Below are positions 21,684 through 32,870 of a stretch of DNA of 64,000 nucleotides, in pieces (the stretch's first letter is position 1; the number at the start of each line of letters is the position of its first letter). This DNA is from Odontocerum albicorne (Eukaryota; Arthropoda; Insecta; Trichoptera; Odontoceridae): contig OX463839.1 in assembly GCA_949825065.1 (NCBI GenBank), positions 28,777,540 to 28,841,539 of the forward strand, written 5' to 3'. Both the position numbers and the translations under genes were made by a program. The notes below the pieces were generated by a model that was given only the letters and a program-made list of their open reading frames with translations, was not told the origin of the DNA and did no database searches.

Positions 21684-22969
21684 TTAGGTCCTTACATATG
21701 AAATTGGCGTTTTGCCGTACTGGCAACTTTGATATCAAATATCTTCTCTTTGGTTAGGAATTCCAAATTCAAATTTATACAGCTATTTACTCAAGTATTT
21801 GTGTTTCGAAAATTATAATTCATTTGTTTTTTCCTCAATTGTTTTTTTCTTTGCGTCACTCAGTTTACAAAATGGAAAACTTGAAATATCGCGTTATTTA
21901 CGAGTACGAGTTCCACCGTGGCACCAGTGCTGCAGAAACGGCTCGAAGGATTAATGATGTGTATGGCGACGGTGCCGCAAAAGAAAACACAGTGCGTTTT
22001 TGGTTCCAACGTTTTCGTTCTGGAAATTTCGACCTGCAGAACAAGCCCCGTGGACGGCCGGAGACCAAAGTTGATAATGAAGAATTGAAGGCTATTGTGG
22101 AAGCGGATCCATCGCAAACCACGTCCGAGTTAGCTGCAGGCTGCGGTGTTAGTGATAAAACTGTTTTAATCCACTTGAAGCAAATTGGGAGGGTGAAAAA
22201 GCTTGAAAGGTGGGTACCTCACGAATTGAGTGAAGCAAATCAACAAACGCGCGTTGACTGCTGCGTTGCATTACTCAACCGGCACAATAATGAAGGGATT
22301 TTGAATCGAATCATTACCTGTGATGAAAAGTGGATCCTGTATGATAATCGGAAGCGCTCATCGCAATGGCTGAACCCTGCCGAACCAGCCAAACCATGCC
22401 CCAAGCGAAAATTGACTCCAAAAAAGGTACTTGTGAGTGTTTGGTGGACTAGTGCTGGTGTCGTTCACTACAGCTTTCTTAAATCTGGCCAGACGATTAC
22501 GGCAGATGTCTATTGTCAGCAACTGCAAACCATGATGGAAAAGCTAGCTGCTAAACAACCGAGGCTGGTTAATCGCTCTAGGCCACTGCTGCTTCATGAT
22601 AACGCTAGACCACACACTGCACAACAGACGGCTACCAAATTAGAAGAGCTTCAATTGGAATGTCTAAGACATCCACCGTACTCTCCGGACCTTGCCCCAA
22701 CAGATTACTATTTTTTTCGAAATTTGGATAACTTCTTGCAAGGGAAAAAATTCAACTCCGATGGGGCAGTCCAAACCGACTTCAAAGATTTTATTGATTC
22801 CCGTCCGAATGGTTTTTTTAGTAAAGGGATCGATGAACTACCTATGAGATGGCAAAAGTGCATAGATAGCAATGGTACATACTTTGATTAAATAAATATA
22901 TTATATTAAAAAAAAATCAACTTTATGTTCCTCCCAAACAACACGCCAATTTCATATGTAAGGACCTAA
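21684..22969 (+). mobile_element. Complete mariner (cecropia-subfamily-like) transposon
   Basis: The element is 1,286 bp with 27-bp perfect terminal inverted repeats (TTAGGTCCTTACATATGAAA...) and TA on both sides (21682-21683, 22970-22971). It carries one uninterrupted transposase. Length, repeats and protein match the Hsmar1/cecropia type of mariner. The clean ends and open frame make it one of the two youngest-looking elements in the window. Confidence 0.95.
21872..22891 (+). CDS. Mariner transposase, intact frame (339 aa)
   Basis: The start is ATG 21872 (MENLKYRVIYEYEFHRGTSA); the open frame extends upstream only through non-ATG codons. Residues 1-115 hold two helix-turn-helix units (ENTVRFWFQRFRSG, then SELAAGCGVSDKTVL). 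The linker has WVPHEL. The DD34D triad is visible at ITCDEKWILYDN, LLLHDNARPHTA and YSPDLAPTDYYFF, and the C-terminus ends GTYFD. The length is normal for mariner. The enzyme would cut and paste the element at TA sites in the nucleus. Nothing in the sequence shows inactivation, but activity cannot be judged by eye. Confidence 0.95.
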   Translation: MENLKYRVIYEYEFHRGTSAAETARRINDVYGDGAAKENTVRFWFQRFRSGNFDLQNKPRGRPETKVDNEELKAIVEADPSQTTSELAAGCGVSDKTVLIHLKQIGRVKKLERWVPHELSEANQQTRVDCCVALLNRHNNEGILNRIITCDEKWILYDNRKRSSQWLNPAEPAKPCPKRKLTPKKVLVSVWWTSAGVVHYSFLKSGQTITADVYCQQLQTMMEKLAAKQPRLVNRSRPLLLHDNARPHTAQQTATKLEELQLECLRHPPYSPDLAPTDYYFFRNLDNFLQGKKFNSDGAVQTDFKDFIDSRPNGFFSKGIDELPMRWQKCIDSNGTYFD

Positions 22970-22989
22970 TATAAATGCGTGCACAAAGA

Positions 22990-23360
22990 AAAAAATGTGG
23001 AATGGCAATATATAAAAGAAGGCGGAATAAAGACATGCATGGATAAAATTGATATTTTAAGTAAGACGAAGAAAGAAATGTTAAGATAGTTACAAACGAG
23101 AACAGAATGAACGGCGAAAGAATGACTATACAAATCAGAAGTGCAAGGTGTGCGTGGAAGAGGTAGACCGAGGAAAACATTGCTGGATTAAGTTGACTCG
23201 ATTTTAAAAAAGTAAAATGAGAAGTATGATTAATACAATATTGTGCGTAACGAGATGTATGAATGAATGTGGAGGAAGCGAAAGTTGTGAGGTTGAATAA
23301 AAAAATATGGAAATCTGTTCTCTCTCCCTATTTAGTAAGGGATTCGTATGTATGTAGGTT
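22990..23360 (+). mobile_element. RTE-like LINE 3' tail, degraded
   Basis: It starts 20 bp after the mariner. Landmarks are 'GTGTGCGTGGAAGAGGTAGA' (RGRGR), 'GTGGAGGAAGCGAAAGTTGT' and the end 'GGGATTCGTATGTATGTAGG'. The closest relative in the window is 17170-17560. Confidence 0.65.
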
Positions 23361-24159
23361 TATTAGAAAATTAATGTAATCAAATGCGAAAAATAAGAGC
23401 AACTTACAATTGACGACACGGTGAACCTATGTATTAATTAATAATAATGACTAACAATTGTTTATCTTTAATTGAAATATAGAGAGTATAAGGATCGGTC
23501 ATATATATTTTTTTTAAAAAGGCATTTACCGTTGGTAAATCCATTTGAGACAAACTAATTGCACTGAGATGTTTATATTCACGTTGAAGTGATTCAGCAA
23601 AGAATTTCAACGCCATTGGCTATGTTAACCCAATCAAATTTGACGACACGTCAATATTAAACCTTTGATAATGATACAAATCAATGTCTCTCGAAATATG
23701 ATTATCTGATACGAAACCGGACACAATTGTCTGATACGAACACCCTTTGCTAGTTTCCGCAATTTGCTGATCTTTGCTTGTCATTGAATATTTTCTTGTT
23801 GTAATATTCACAATTCATTTTATTTTCTTTAGAGCCATGTGATAGTTGTCACTTAACTAGATGATATGGAAGCCAGAAAATGCCAGCGAGCTATCCTTTC
23901 ACAAATTATAATGTGTTATCATCACACATAGTGTGTGCGAGTTGTTCGACTAGTAAACTGGCATCCAGGATTAGATCCCATCATCCCCGCTGTATCCACT
24001 TCCAAACTGATGTTATAAATATATATTGTTTTATTTGAATTTATGTTTTCAGTAGCATATTATTAAAGAGCGCTATGTAACGATAAAAACTGACAGTTTG
24101 CTCGACGAAAGGCTGGTATGTATTGACCAAATCGATAGTTTTGAAATTGAAATCTCTCA

Positions 24160-24400
24160 TCTCCTTACCATTGGAACCTGATATTTCATATCCTTGCCAT
24201 TAGAACCTCTGATTATTCATATCCTTAACATTGAAACATATAATCTATATATTTGCCATTGGAACTTCTGATTTATCCCCTCCTTGCCATTGGAACCTGA
24301 TATTTAATATCCTTGCCATTAGAATCTCTGATTATTCACCTCCTTAGCAATGAAACATATAAACTATCACATCATTCGGTTCTTGCTGAGCGAGTTTCAT
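24160..24400 (+). repeat. Tandem repeat, about 117-bp unit, two copies plus
   Basis: The unit contains 'CCTTGCCATTGGAACCTGAT', then 'ATATCCTTGCCATTAGAA', then 'CTCTGATTATTCA', then a 'CATTGAAACATATAA' variant. It is present from about 24170 and again from about 24285. A further related stretch ('TTGCCACTGAAACCTCTGAT') follows the jockey-like LINE at 27211, so the LINE appears to have landed inside the array. Confidence 0.7.
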
Positions 24401-24429
24401 TTCTAGAAACGGATAATGAAGATCTCTCA

Positions 24430-24852
24430 AATCTCTCTGGGTCAAAATCACTGTACATAGTTTTTTAGTAATATTTGTATGCGTTGTTTATTTCCCTCCA
24501 AACACAACTGAGGAGAAATATTCGCTCTTCTGTACCAACATTTTAGCTCAAGTAAATTACATACGAGACAAAAAAGTAGTAATTCTTGGCGATTTTAACT
24601 TAAATAGCGCCATACGGGCACGGGGGATTCAAAACGAACTTTTGTGTTTCAACTGCCTACAGTTTGTTACAATTTAATAATATCAATAATTTTAACGGCA
24701 GGCTTCTAGATTTAATATATTCAAATATTAGCACCAAGGTGCAACACGCCCCTTTTCATCTCGTACCTGAAGATTCTCATCACCCGGCACTAGAATTCGA
24801 TCGTAGTCTTCTTGATCAAGGACAAAATAAATGCACCTCCAAAAAAATTTGA
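24430..24852 (+). pseudogene. Endonuclease-domain remnant of the jockey-like LINE
   Basis: The translation includes a YFPPN-like stretch and the catalytic-region motif KKVVILGDFNLNSAIRARG (about 24565-24620), followed by LLDLIYSNISTKVQHAPFHL and PEDSHHPALEFD. GDFN and the DL-YSN and H-PAL stretches are characteristic of apurinic-type LINE endonucleases. The first catalytic residues are lost by truncation, and the frame is shifted near 24655. Confidence 0.8.
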
Positions 24853-24949
24853 GAATCCAGTGTTTAAAAAATGGTGATTTGACAAAGGAGATTCCCATTC
24901 CTTATGTCTGAAGACAAGGGATATTAACTGGGATCCCTTACATTCAATT

Positions 24950-27021
24950 TTGGACGTGAATGAGGCGGTAGCATATTTGTATCAACATGTTTATTGTGTA
25001 TTTGATGAGTGCTTTCCCGTAAAACCTAAAGAGCTACGTAAGTGGCAATACCCGAGGTGGTTCACAAGTAAAATTGTTAGTAATATTAAACTTAAAGATT
25101 CTCTTCACAGAAAATGGAAGCACTCTTGTCGTCTGAGTGACTACGATGCGTTCAAAAGTGCTCGCGCTCAGCTCAAAGATAACATTCGCACGGCTTATAA
25201 AGACTTCATAAGGAACTTAGAATGTCGAATGGTACGTGAACCAAAACTATTTTGGAATCATATTAAATCCATGCGTAACGATTCTCCAGTGCTTAATGTC
25301 ATGAATTGGGATGGGAATCAAATAACTGCTCCCGAAATATCTTCTGCATTCGCAAATTATTTTTCAACAGTTTATTTTAGGGACTCCGAGGCATTTGTTT
25401 TTGATGAACACCATACTTCCTCGGGATTTAACCTAAGCATCACTACATTTGATATACTCAAACAAATAAAGTTGACGAAAAACACGAAAGCAGTTGGGCC
25501 GGACGGAGTACCTACATTCTTTCTTAAGGGCTGTAGTGAATTGCTTTCTGCACCTCTTGCTTACATATTTAATCTTGTCTTCCGAGTCCATACTTTTCCA
25601 AGTGAATGGAAAAAGACTAGAGTTATTTATTCCCATGTTTAAATTATATTTATTCCCATATTTAAAAATGGTTCTAAGGACGATGTAACCAACTACAGAC
25701 CTATCGCCATACTTTCTTCAATAGGTAAGCTCCTAGAAATGTTTATGGATCGCACACTGAGGTCGTTAGTGGACCCATACATAATTGATGAGCAGCATGG
25801 CTTCAGAAGAGGCAGATCTACTGAATCCAATCTGATGGTCTTCACCGACTATGTTTCAAGGGCTGTAGATAGTGGCAATCAGATTGATTGTTCGTATCAT
25901 GACTTTGCAAAAGCTTTTGATCGCGTCAATTGCAAAAAAAGATTAGAAAAAATTAGTGAACTTGGGATCCCATGTAACTTACTAAGGCTGCTGTCAGATT
26001 ACCTTACAGAAAGAAAACAATTTGTTTCACATGGAATCTACAACTCCGATTACTTCACTGCCTACTCAGGTGTTCCGCAGGGGTCTAATCTTGGACCTAC
26101 CTTATTTCTTATTTTTATTAATGATATAGGTAGAGTTATAAAAAAAATCACGTTTCTTCTATTTGCTGATGACCTCAAAATCTTAAAAAAAATCGTTCTT
26201 ATACCGACTGCTTAGACTTACAGTCAGATCTCAACAACGTTTGTGAGTGGAGCCACAATAATAATATATATTTCAATGCATCAAAGTGCAAAATTATGTC
26301 GTATCATCGCTCACACGTCTTGAAATTCCATAGATATACACTAGAATCTATACCTATACCCCCGCACACATAATATTAAAGATCTGGGTGTCTTGTTCCA
26401 CAGCAATCTCGCGTTTAATCCTCACATAGAAATTATGTGCAATTAAGCTTATAAAACTCTAGGATTTGTAATGAGAATCTCTAAATCGTTTGAAAACCAA
26501 TTGGTGCTCAAAACGTTGTTTAATTCATTGATCCGTAGCAAACATGAAAGCAATGCTTGCATTTGGAGCCCGGTGGGGGCGCAGAACTCACTCATAGTGG
26601 AGAAAGTACAAAAAAATATCTACGATATCTCTATATGAGAGAGTTCGGTGTCTATCCATGGCTTTATCCTACTCAGTTTCTGCTGGGCATGCTCGGGTAT
26701 AGCTCCTTGAGCGTAAGAAGAGATCTGCGTCTCCTGGTATACGTTATCAAACTCGTTCGAGGAGTTGTGAGCTGTCCAGCATTACTACAAAGATTAGCGT
26801 TAAATGTTCCTAACAATTACACTAGACTGCGCCGGCAAGAACTGTTCTCAATAACATACGCAAGAACGGGTCTTCCAGCCGCTATGCCTGTTGGGAGGGG
26901 CTTAACTCTTCTGAACGGGACTGCTTCGGATATTGACATATTTCATATCACATTACCAAAAGCAAAAGTAAATTTTCTTCTTAGATTGAGCGCGTTACAA
27001 AGCACTCATCAACGTACTTAA
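24950..27021 (+). pseudogene. Reverse transcriptase of the jockey-like LINE
   Basis: The frame 24950-25642 covers the pre-RT region and RT fingers (KNTKAVGPDGVPTFFLKGC). A 20-bp tandem duplication at about 25625-25665 ('TTATTTATTCCCATGTTTAA' twice) introduces a stop. The palm follows: YRPIAILSS, DEQHGFRRGRST, FAKAFDRVN, SGVPQGSNLGPTLF and the catalytic FADD near 26160. The frame then slips in an A-run at about 26185. Motif SHNNNIYFNASKCKIM and the C-terminal REFGVYPWLYPTQFLLGMLG ... RGLTLLNGTASDIDIF follow, to the stop at 27021. Confidence 0.88.
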
Positions 27022-27999
27022 GTGACTGTGAATATATGTGTATCATATGTTTGTGTGTGTATACTCGTATGTATGCATATGCATATACATTATTTTTTAT
27101 TTTATATAACTTTTTTATTTTTTTCTATGTATTGTAAGTTTTCTTCATTTTTAATATTTCTTGTATTTTTCAAAGTAATTGGGCTAAGCCTGTTTTGAAA
27201 AAAAAAATCATTGCCACTGAAACCTCTGATCTTGAATTTCCTTGCATCCATAATACTAATCTTCCTCGATCGCGAGAATGACTTAACTTACAGTCGTAAA
27301 TCACAATCAATCTGACGAATTACACAATACAAAACAATACTATAGCTTTATTTACCACGAACTGGTGAACTATAGAGCGAACCGAGCTCATCTCGATGAC
27401 CATGCCTTATCATTGAATATTTTCTTGATCATATTTTGTTGACATTCATTCTTCTGTTTCCGTTAGAACACATGGCCTTAATATGTTTATCTAGGCACCA
27501 CGTAAGTATTTTGACTGTTTAAAAAGAAAAGTTTATTGTAAAAATAATTACGAACTTTATGAAAAAAGTTCCATAGCAATTTTTAAAATCTTAATTTATT
27601 TTACTAGACTTAGGTTCTAATCTGGAAATCATGATTTCAGAAAAAAATTATATAACACAGACAAAAAAATACTTATATATGTTTAATATTTCATGTATAT
27701 TGTACATTAATTGTTTGTGTGTTGCACGTTTACATATTGCGCAGGATAAACGCATTAAATTCTATACCACATACAATACTGAAAAGTTTTCAACATTAAT
27801 CATAACCTCGTTTATTGGTTCTTGATAATGAAACTTGACCAGTAAAAATAGCGCCAGTTTTATTGCTTTGTATTCGCCCGCATTACGTAGGTCACGAGTG
27901 TGCGTATTTCCAATAATTTTCATTAATGTTTTAAGGTAAAAATACAACGCAGGTACTGTATTTTTTCGTGAAATTTATAATTAATAATAAAAATTAAAT

Positions 28000-28090
28000 A
28001 AGGAACAGTGGCGTAGCGAGAGTCTTCTGCATCCTGGGACAAAAAACAAAATCTACGCATCCTTGCAAACTAAGTGTCGTTTGGGAATAA
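28000..28090 (+). repeat. Possible DNA-transposon end
   Basis: The string CAGTGGCGTAGCGAG at about 28007 resembles terminal repeats of hAT-type MITEs, but I found no matching inverted end nearby. The surrounding 27210-28650 otherwise shows only AT-rich sequence. Confidence 0.3.
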
Positions 28091-28659
28091 GGGTGGAAGT
28101 CTAATTGCCAAGATAAAGCACATAAATGCATTTCAGTATATACGTTTTTAGATGTATCATAAATCATAATATTCCTTCTTAATTTATTTTTTGCTCGTTT
28201 GATACATATATTGCATACATATGTATTATTATATAGTAAAATGAACGCTTAATTCGCGCAGTTATGAAATCTATTTAAAACAGTAATTATTTCATTTAAA
28301 AGCTATAGTATTCTAAAAAAACAGTATCAGTACTAGTTTAACTGTTTCAAATTCCAAGTAGTTATAACTACGAGTAAAATAAAAACAACAGACATTGTTT
28401 GGAATTATTGATAAAAAAATAATGTAACGCCGAGAGAGCGTTGCAAAATTAAAGAAGTCATTATTATTATTTTTTTAATAATCAGCATTAATATATCGAG
28501 TTTTAACAAAGCTCAGAAATCTTGAACAACCTCTCCTAGAGTGTATTAGATGTCTGAAATTCTTCTAGCAATTATTTTCTCAGGTAAGATAATTTGTCTA
28601 AATTGACTACTCCTGGCATAATTAGAAACGGTTTTTTAACAATACCACTAAATAATAAC

Positions 28660-28770
28660 GACGGCCTCCATGAGTTAGTTGGTAAGACGAAGCCTTCCGA
28701 CCCGTGTCCATATCAATAAGCACACCAGATTATACTGTATACTACAAAATTGCAATACAATGCTCCAGAA
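28660..28770 (+). repeat. SINE-like fragment, family B
   Basis: It has a tRNA-like head 'GAGTTAGTTGGTAAGACGA', followed by 'ACACCAGATTATACTGTATAC', which matches 41185-41210. No B box is clear. No function inferred. Confidence 0.5.
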
Positions 28771-29789
28771 TACCATTTGTTTAGTTTCAGAGATACATAC
28801 TCGTATATAAATATAGACACAAATCTTCCCAAGCTGTATTGATGTTATTTGCTAGTATGGCGGTATCACAGGCATACCGGATAGTATTCATAATAATTAC
28901 GCATAACAAATCAAATTTAATGGACAAACACCATAATAAAAACCTATCTTTAAATATGAGAAAATAAGTTAAGACAATGCTGGAAATATCTTCTTTAGCT
29001 ACTTGACATGAGTGTGTGGCGAAAGAGATACTTTATTCAAAAATATCGTTTACAGAAGAAGAAAAAACTAAATAAACGTTGTTAATTTGTTCGTTCAGAA
29101 CATGTGTTGAAAAAACTCAGGATAGGTAAAAAACAGAATGTATGTTACTCGTATTGATTAAACACTGATATCCATACAATCTACTTCGCATGAATAATAT
29201 TACTTCTTTAAATACAGAAAACATGTGTTGATAAGAACAAGTGTTCGACAAATATAAAATGTTCTAGCAATTTAGTCTGTCGAAACCATTCGCCAACGAA
29301 AATAATTTTAATACGAACTCGCGTAATAATTTATTTATTTTCATAAATAAATTCTACAGAATTTATGAATTTTATTTATTTTGAATTCATTAAAATTAAC
29401 ATGATTTCAGTTTTATTCCACTCGCGTTTTTTTAAACTTAATTAAAAAAAAGTCGAAATGCGAAAAAGTGATTCGTTTTCTAACAGTAAATAAATAATGT
29501 AACATAATTCTCAAATATTAAAGTACAGAACTAAATGAAAATGGACATTTCCCCTCAGAAGGCGACTTCGAATTGCGTCTTTGTCTTGTCTTTTACATCG
29601 TTTTAAGGGTAAAATTGTTATTTTCAAACTTAAAACTTTTATTTTGTTTTATTTGAATAGATATAATTTTCACTTATCTGTGCCTGTAAGTTATCCAATA
29701 ATTTATCAAAAAATTCTATTTTGCTAAAATCTCTTTCATACCACATCCTCTGATCTCAAAATTGATCTAAATTGTGTACGTAAATTGTA

Positions 29790-29875
29790 TAGACGACCTT
29801 CGTGGCCTAGTTGATAACAAAGACCAAATGCAGGTTGCGAGTTCGATTTCCGTTGGAGCCCATATTTTTTTAAAA
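29790..29875 (+). repeat. tRNA-like SINE head
   Basis: 'TTCGTGGCCTAGTTGATAAC' (A-box-like) is followed 30 bp later by 'GCGAGTTCGATTTCCG' (B-box-like) and a T-run. No acceptor-stem pairing is evident, so this is a SINE head or tRNA pseudogene. The adjoining 28771-29789 and 29876-30479 is AT-rich with no feature I recognise. Confidence 0.55.
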
Positions 29876-30479
29876 AAGGTCCTTCTTCATTTTGTTTACT
29901 GCCATACATCAAAATTGTTAAATATTTATAAGTTCGATATGTGCAGAAACCCTTAAAATTTGATACATACACATACATACGTAAATAACAAAACATTTCC
30001 TGTGTTTGTTTTGCAAATGAAGTTCGTTTCCTATTTTGGAACTTTGGTCGTTGTTCTCTCTTGGAAACTCGAAACTCATGTGATACGTTTCCAATTAAAT
30101 GCTGAGTAATATAATTCCGTGTTTATTTTAGAAAATTGCTCAAGCGTTCGGCAATAGTTGATTTCTATTGTATTCTACGACCATTCAGTACAACCTGAAG
30201 AATTTATTCCCATGTGACAATTTCTTACCGTTTATTTGAATGCCATGTCATACCCGTCCCGTATAAGGGAGTAGGAATCTATCGTGGGGCACAAACAGCT
30301 CCCAACATTTCAAGAAACTGAAACTGATCTCTTGACATCAGATCTCCTCCACTTTCAAACCAGTCCTGTTCTCGATGTTCCGAAGCCATGACGATTTCTT
30401 CCTTCCCACCTATCAGTTGCCTTGGCACTTATTTACCGGCGCTTAAGTGTTGATAAGTTCTGTCTTTGTCCATTATTTC

Positions 30480-30840
30480 TGCCAACCTCCGTAGCCTAAT
30501 TGGTAAGACGCTTGACTCATACCAGGGAGTTTCGGGTTCGATTCTCAAAAGCACCCAAATAAAAAAAATAAAGAGTCCCAGTCTGGTTTAATAATCCGTC
30601 TGGTAGTAATACCCGCACGCTCTAAACGTCTACGAGTTTGGTTATCCGTCCACGTGCAGTAGTATTTCAAACATGTAAGATGGTGAACTACGAGTCACGT
30701 GCTTACCGTAGTGGTTTTTAATTCGAAGGTTTGATTATTGAGGCCGAAGGCAATATTGTCTTCCCGCCACACTCTTCAAAATGTTCTTATTACCAATCCG
30801 GGTATGTTGAGGGGTACCATACGAATAAACAAATAAACTT
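30480..30840 (+). repeat. tRNA-headed SINE, family A copy 3 (most complete)
   Basis: The head 'CTCCGTAGCCTAATTGGTAA' and the B box 'CGGGTTCGATTCTC' are well preserved. The body follows with 'CCAGTCTGGTTTAATAATCC', 'AGTAATACCCGCACGCTC', 'GAAGGTTTGATTATTGAGGC' and the end 'GGTATGTTGAGGGGTACCAT'. The same block order occurs at 11550 (plus) and 21035 (minus), which defines a family of about 350 bp. Confidence 0.75.
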
Positions 30841-31199
30841 ATTTGTTCTATCCACAATAACTTAAATACTCTTTGATAATAATCACTAGAAAAAAATTAC
30901 AAAGCCTATAACCGTACTGAGGGTTTTTTTTAGAATCCATACTGAAATCTCCGTCTTACCAGCTAGGCTCCGGGGGTCGCGTACTCTAACTATCGAATTA
31001 CAAAAGCATATTACGATCGGGTAACATGGGTGGATATCACATTCCAAAATTGAGCATATATTTAGAAACTTTGAAGGAAATTTTAAGAAGTGTGGTAAGT
31101 CTAAGTAAAAGTGCCTTTTACGATGTCATTAATATCAAGATCATGTTTTAAAAAATACTCAATATTCAAATAATGTGGTGTTGAAGACGAATCTTTCAT

Positions 31200-31540
31200 A
31201 TCCCACGGACTGTAGGACGCGCCAACATCTCCATCATCCAAATATTGGAGATTACCAAACAACTTTCGACAATATGCAGAAAAAGAATCTCAACACACTT
31301 TGGGCATGTTGCTAGAAAGAATGGTGAAAATCTGATGAAGCTGGTATTCACATGAACGATTGGGGGAAGGCGAGCAAGAGGAAGATGTCCTATGATGGAC
31401 GGATCAAATAAAGGAGTCAACAGGATCCTCTATAAGCGCTGCATTCAACATGGCCCAGGACCAGGAGGGATGGAGGCTGGTGGTGCACCAAGTTTGAGCT
31501 ATAGCAGAGGACTACGATGGTCAGCATTGAGTATGCGATG
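31200..31540 (+). mobile_element. LINE C-terminal fragment (second family)
   Basis: The translation includes QLSTICRKRISTHFGHVARKNGENLMKL, then GGRRARGRCPMMDGSN, and an end LRWSALS. The 'FGHV-RKNG-NL-KL ... G-RARGR-P' layout is typical of C-termini following a reverse transcriptase, and differs from the abundant family that ends in TATG repeats. Stops interrupt it. Confidence 0.6.
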
Positions 31541-32019
31541 AAGAAGAAAAATAAGTCGTATTACAATAAAAACACAAACATTAAGCTAACAGAAAATATT
31601 TTAATAATAAGAAAGATTCACACATTTATTTGTATGCCAATTTATTATGTGAATGATTTTATATATATTTTTTTTAAATGTCATTTTCAACTAAATTAAT
31701 ATACCTATAAAAAAAATGACAAGTTATCAATCAAACTTCCAAGACAATGTGAATTATTCTATTCAAAATTCGTAACCATGTAATGAGATCATAATCTAAA
31801 AATAATAAGACACGTACGAGTACTCGGGAACATACGAGTATTCTTAATTAACATTAAAAAGTTTAATACGATGCAATCAAATATATTCTTATCGGAAGAA
31901 TATATAAAAATCATACTATATTCTACTGATAAGAAAATATAAAAAAGAAATATACTTTAGAAAAATAATTTCCAATTTGAATAATTTAATTCAGATATTA
32001 GTACTAACATAGTATTTAA

Positions 32020-32230
32020 AGATTATTGCCTTTGTGGCCTTGTAGGTAAACTTCCAAAAATTGTTTAACACCGTAGCCTAAAAGCTGGCACCCTAGTTCA
32101 ACACCCAAGTGTTTCTGGTTCCATAACCATCAGATTAACTTCCGGACTGGTTTTACTTACAGACCTTTAATCAATTGCATTAATTATTGTACTTGCGCTT
32201 GATAGTAACCTAATATGGAGTGCCCTTGAG
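32020..32230 (+). repeat. Degenerate SINE-like fragment
   Basis: 'GCCTTTGTGGCCTTGTAGG' resembles the A-box region of the SINE head at 29790, and 'GTGTTTCTGGTTCCATAACC' may be a decayed B box. The assignment is weak. The flanking 31541-32019 and 32231-32870 has no recognised feature. Confidence 0.35.
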
Positions 32231-32870
32231 ATGGCAGGTATCATAAAAAACGCTTTCTATGTTCTCATTTTTTTTTCACTCAGAATTGAAGTCGGAGACC
32301 ACATGGTGGACTTAGATAAAATAGGTTGAAAGTGTTTTTAAATAAAGATCTACATCAGCCATTTTCAAAACCATAAAACTATCATCCTACTTCCTTAAGT
32401 TTTCCATTCAAATATCACCCAATAAGCCACTATAGTCAGTTAGGAATATCATAGTAGCTAAGAAAATGTTGTGGAATTGGAAACTACACATATGCAATGC
32501 TAAACTTCATAAAATTCAACTGCCTATGTTTAGTTATTAGTGGATGACTATACGCATCACTTTGGAAGTGAATATGGCAAGAGAAGAAAAACTTAATGAT
32601 GACTTTGGAAGAGACAAGAATATGATGATTTTTGATAAAGATTTGATGACTGCGATATGTGTGTATGTACGAGTATATAAAAGTATTGTTCAAATAACAA
32701 TTGAGAATGATTGAAGTTGACAATTGAAAATATTAAAGCGTTACCAAATGGCAATTGACCAACCAACACAAAAAAATAATTGAGAATCTGTTAAAGAAAA
32801 CCAAACATATTCCAATTGCAGAGAAATATGAATCTTAAAAAGGACACAGTAAAAAGACATAAATTACATA

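Larger units (their letters stand above)
24420..27208 (+). mobile_element. Jockey-like non-LTR retrotransposon, 5'-truncated
   Basis: It holds the end of an endonuclease domain, a full reverse-transcriptase region and a C-terminal domain, ending in a short A-run (27198-27207). No target duplication was identified. The RT sequence motifs (TNYRPIAILSSIGKLLE, FAKAFDRVN, GVPQGSNLGP, FADDLK) are those of the jockey group. Confidence 0.88.

Noticed and set aside
24160..24400. CRISPR-like repeat array
   Set aside because: The unit is about 117 bp with internal variants and no constant spacer pattern, in a eukaryotic transposon-rich context; it is an ordinary minisatellite.
29790..29875. Possible tRNA gene
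   Set aside because: Box A- and B-like motifs exist, but no acceptor or anticodon stem can be paired and the same head recurs at other SINE copies.
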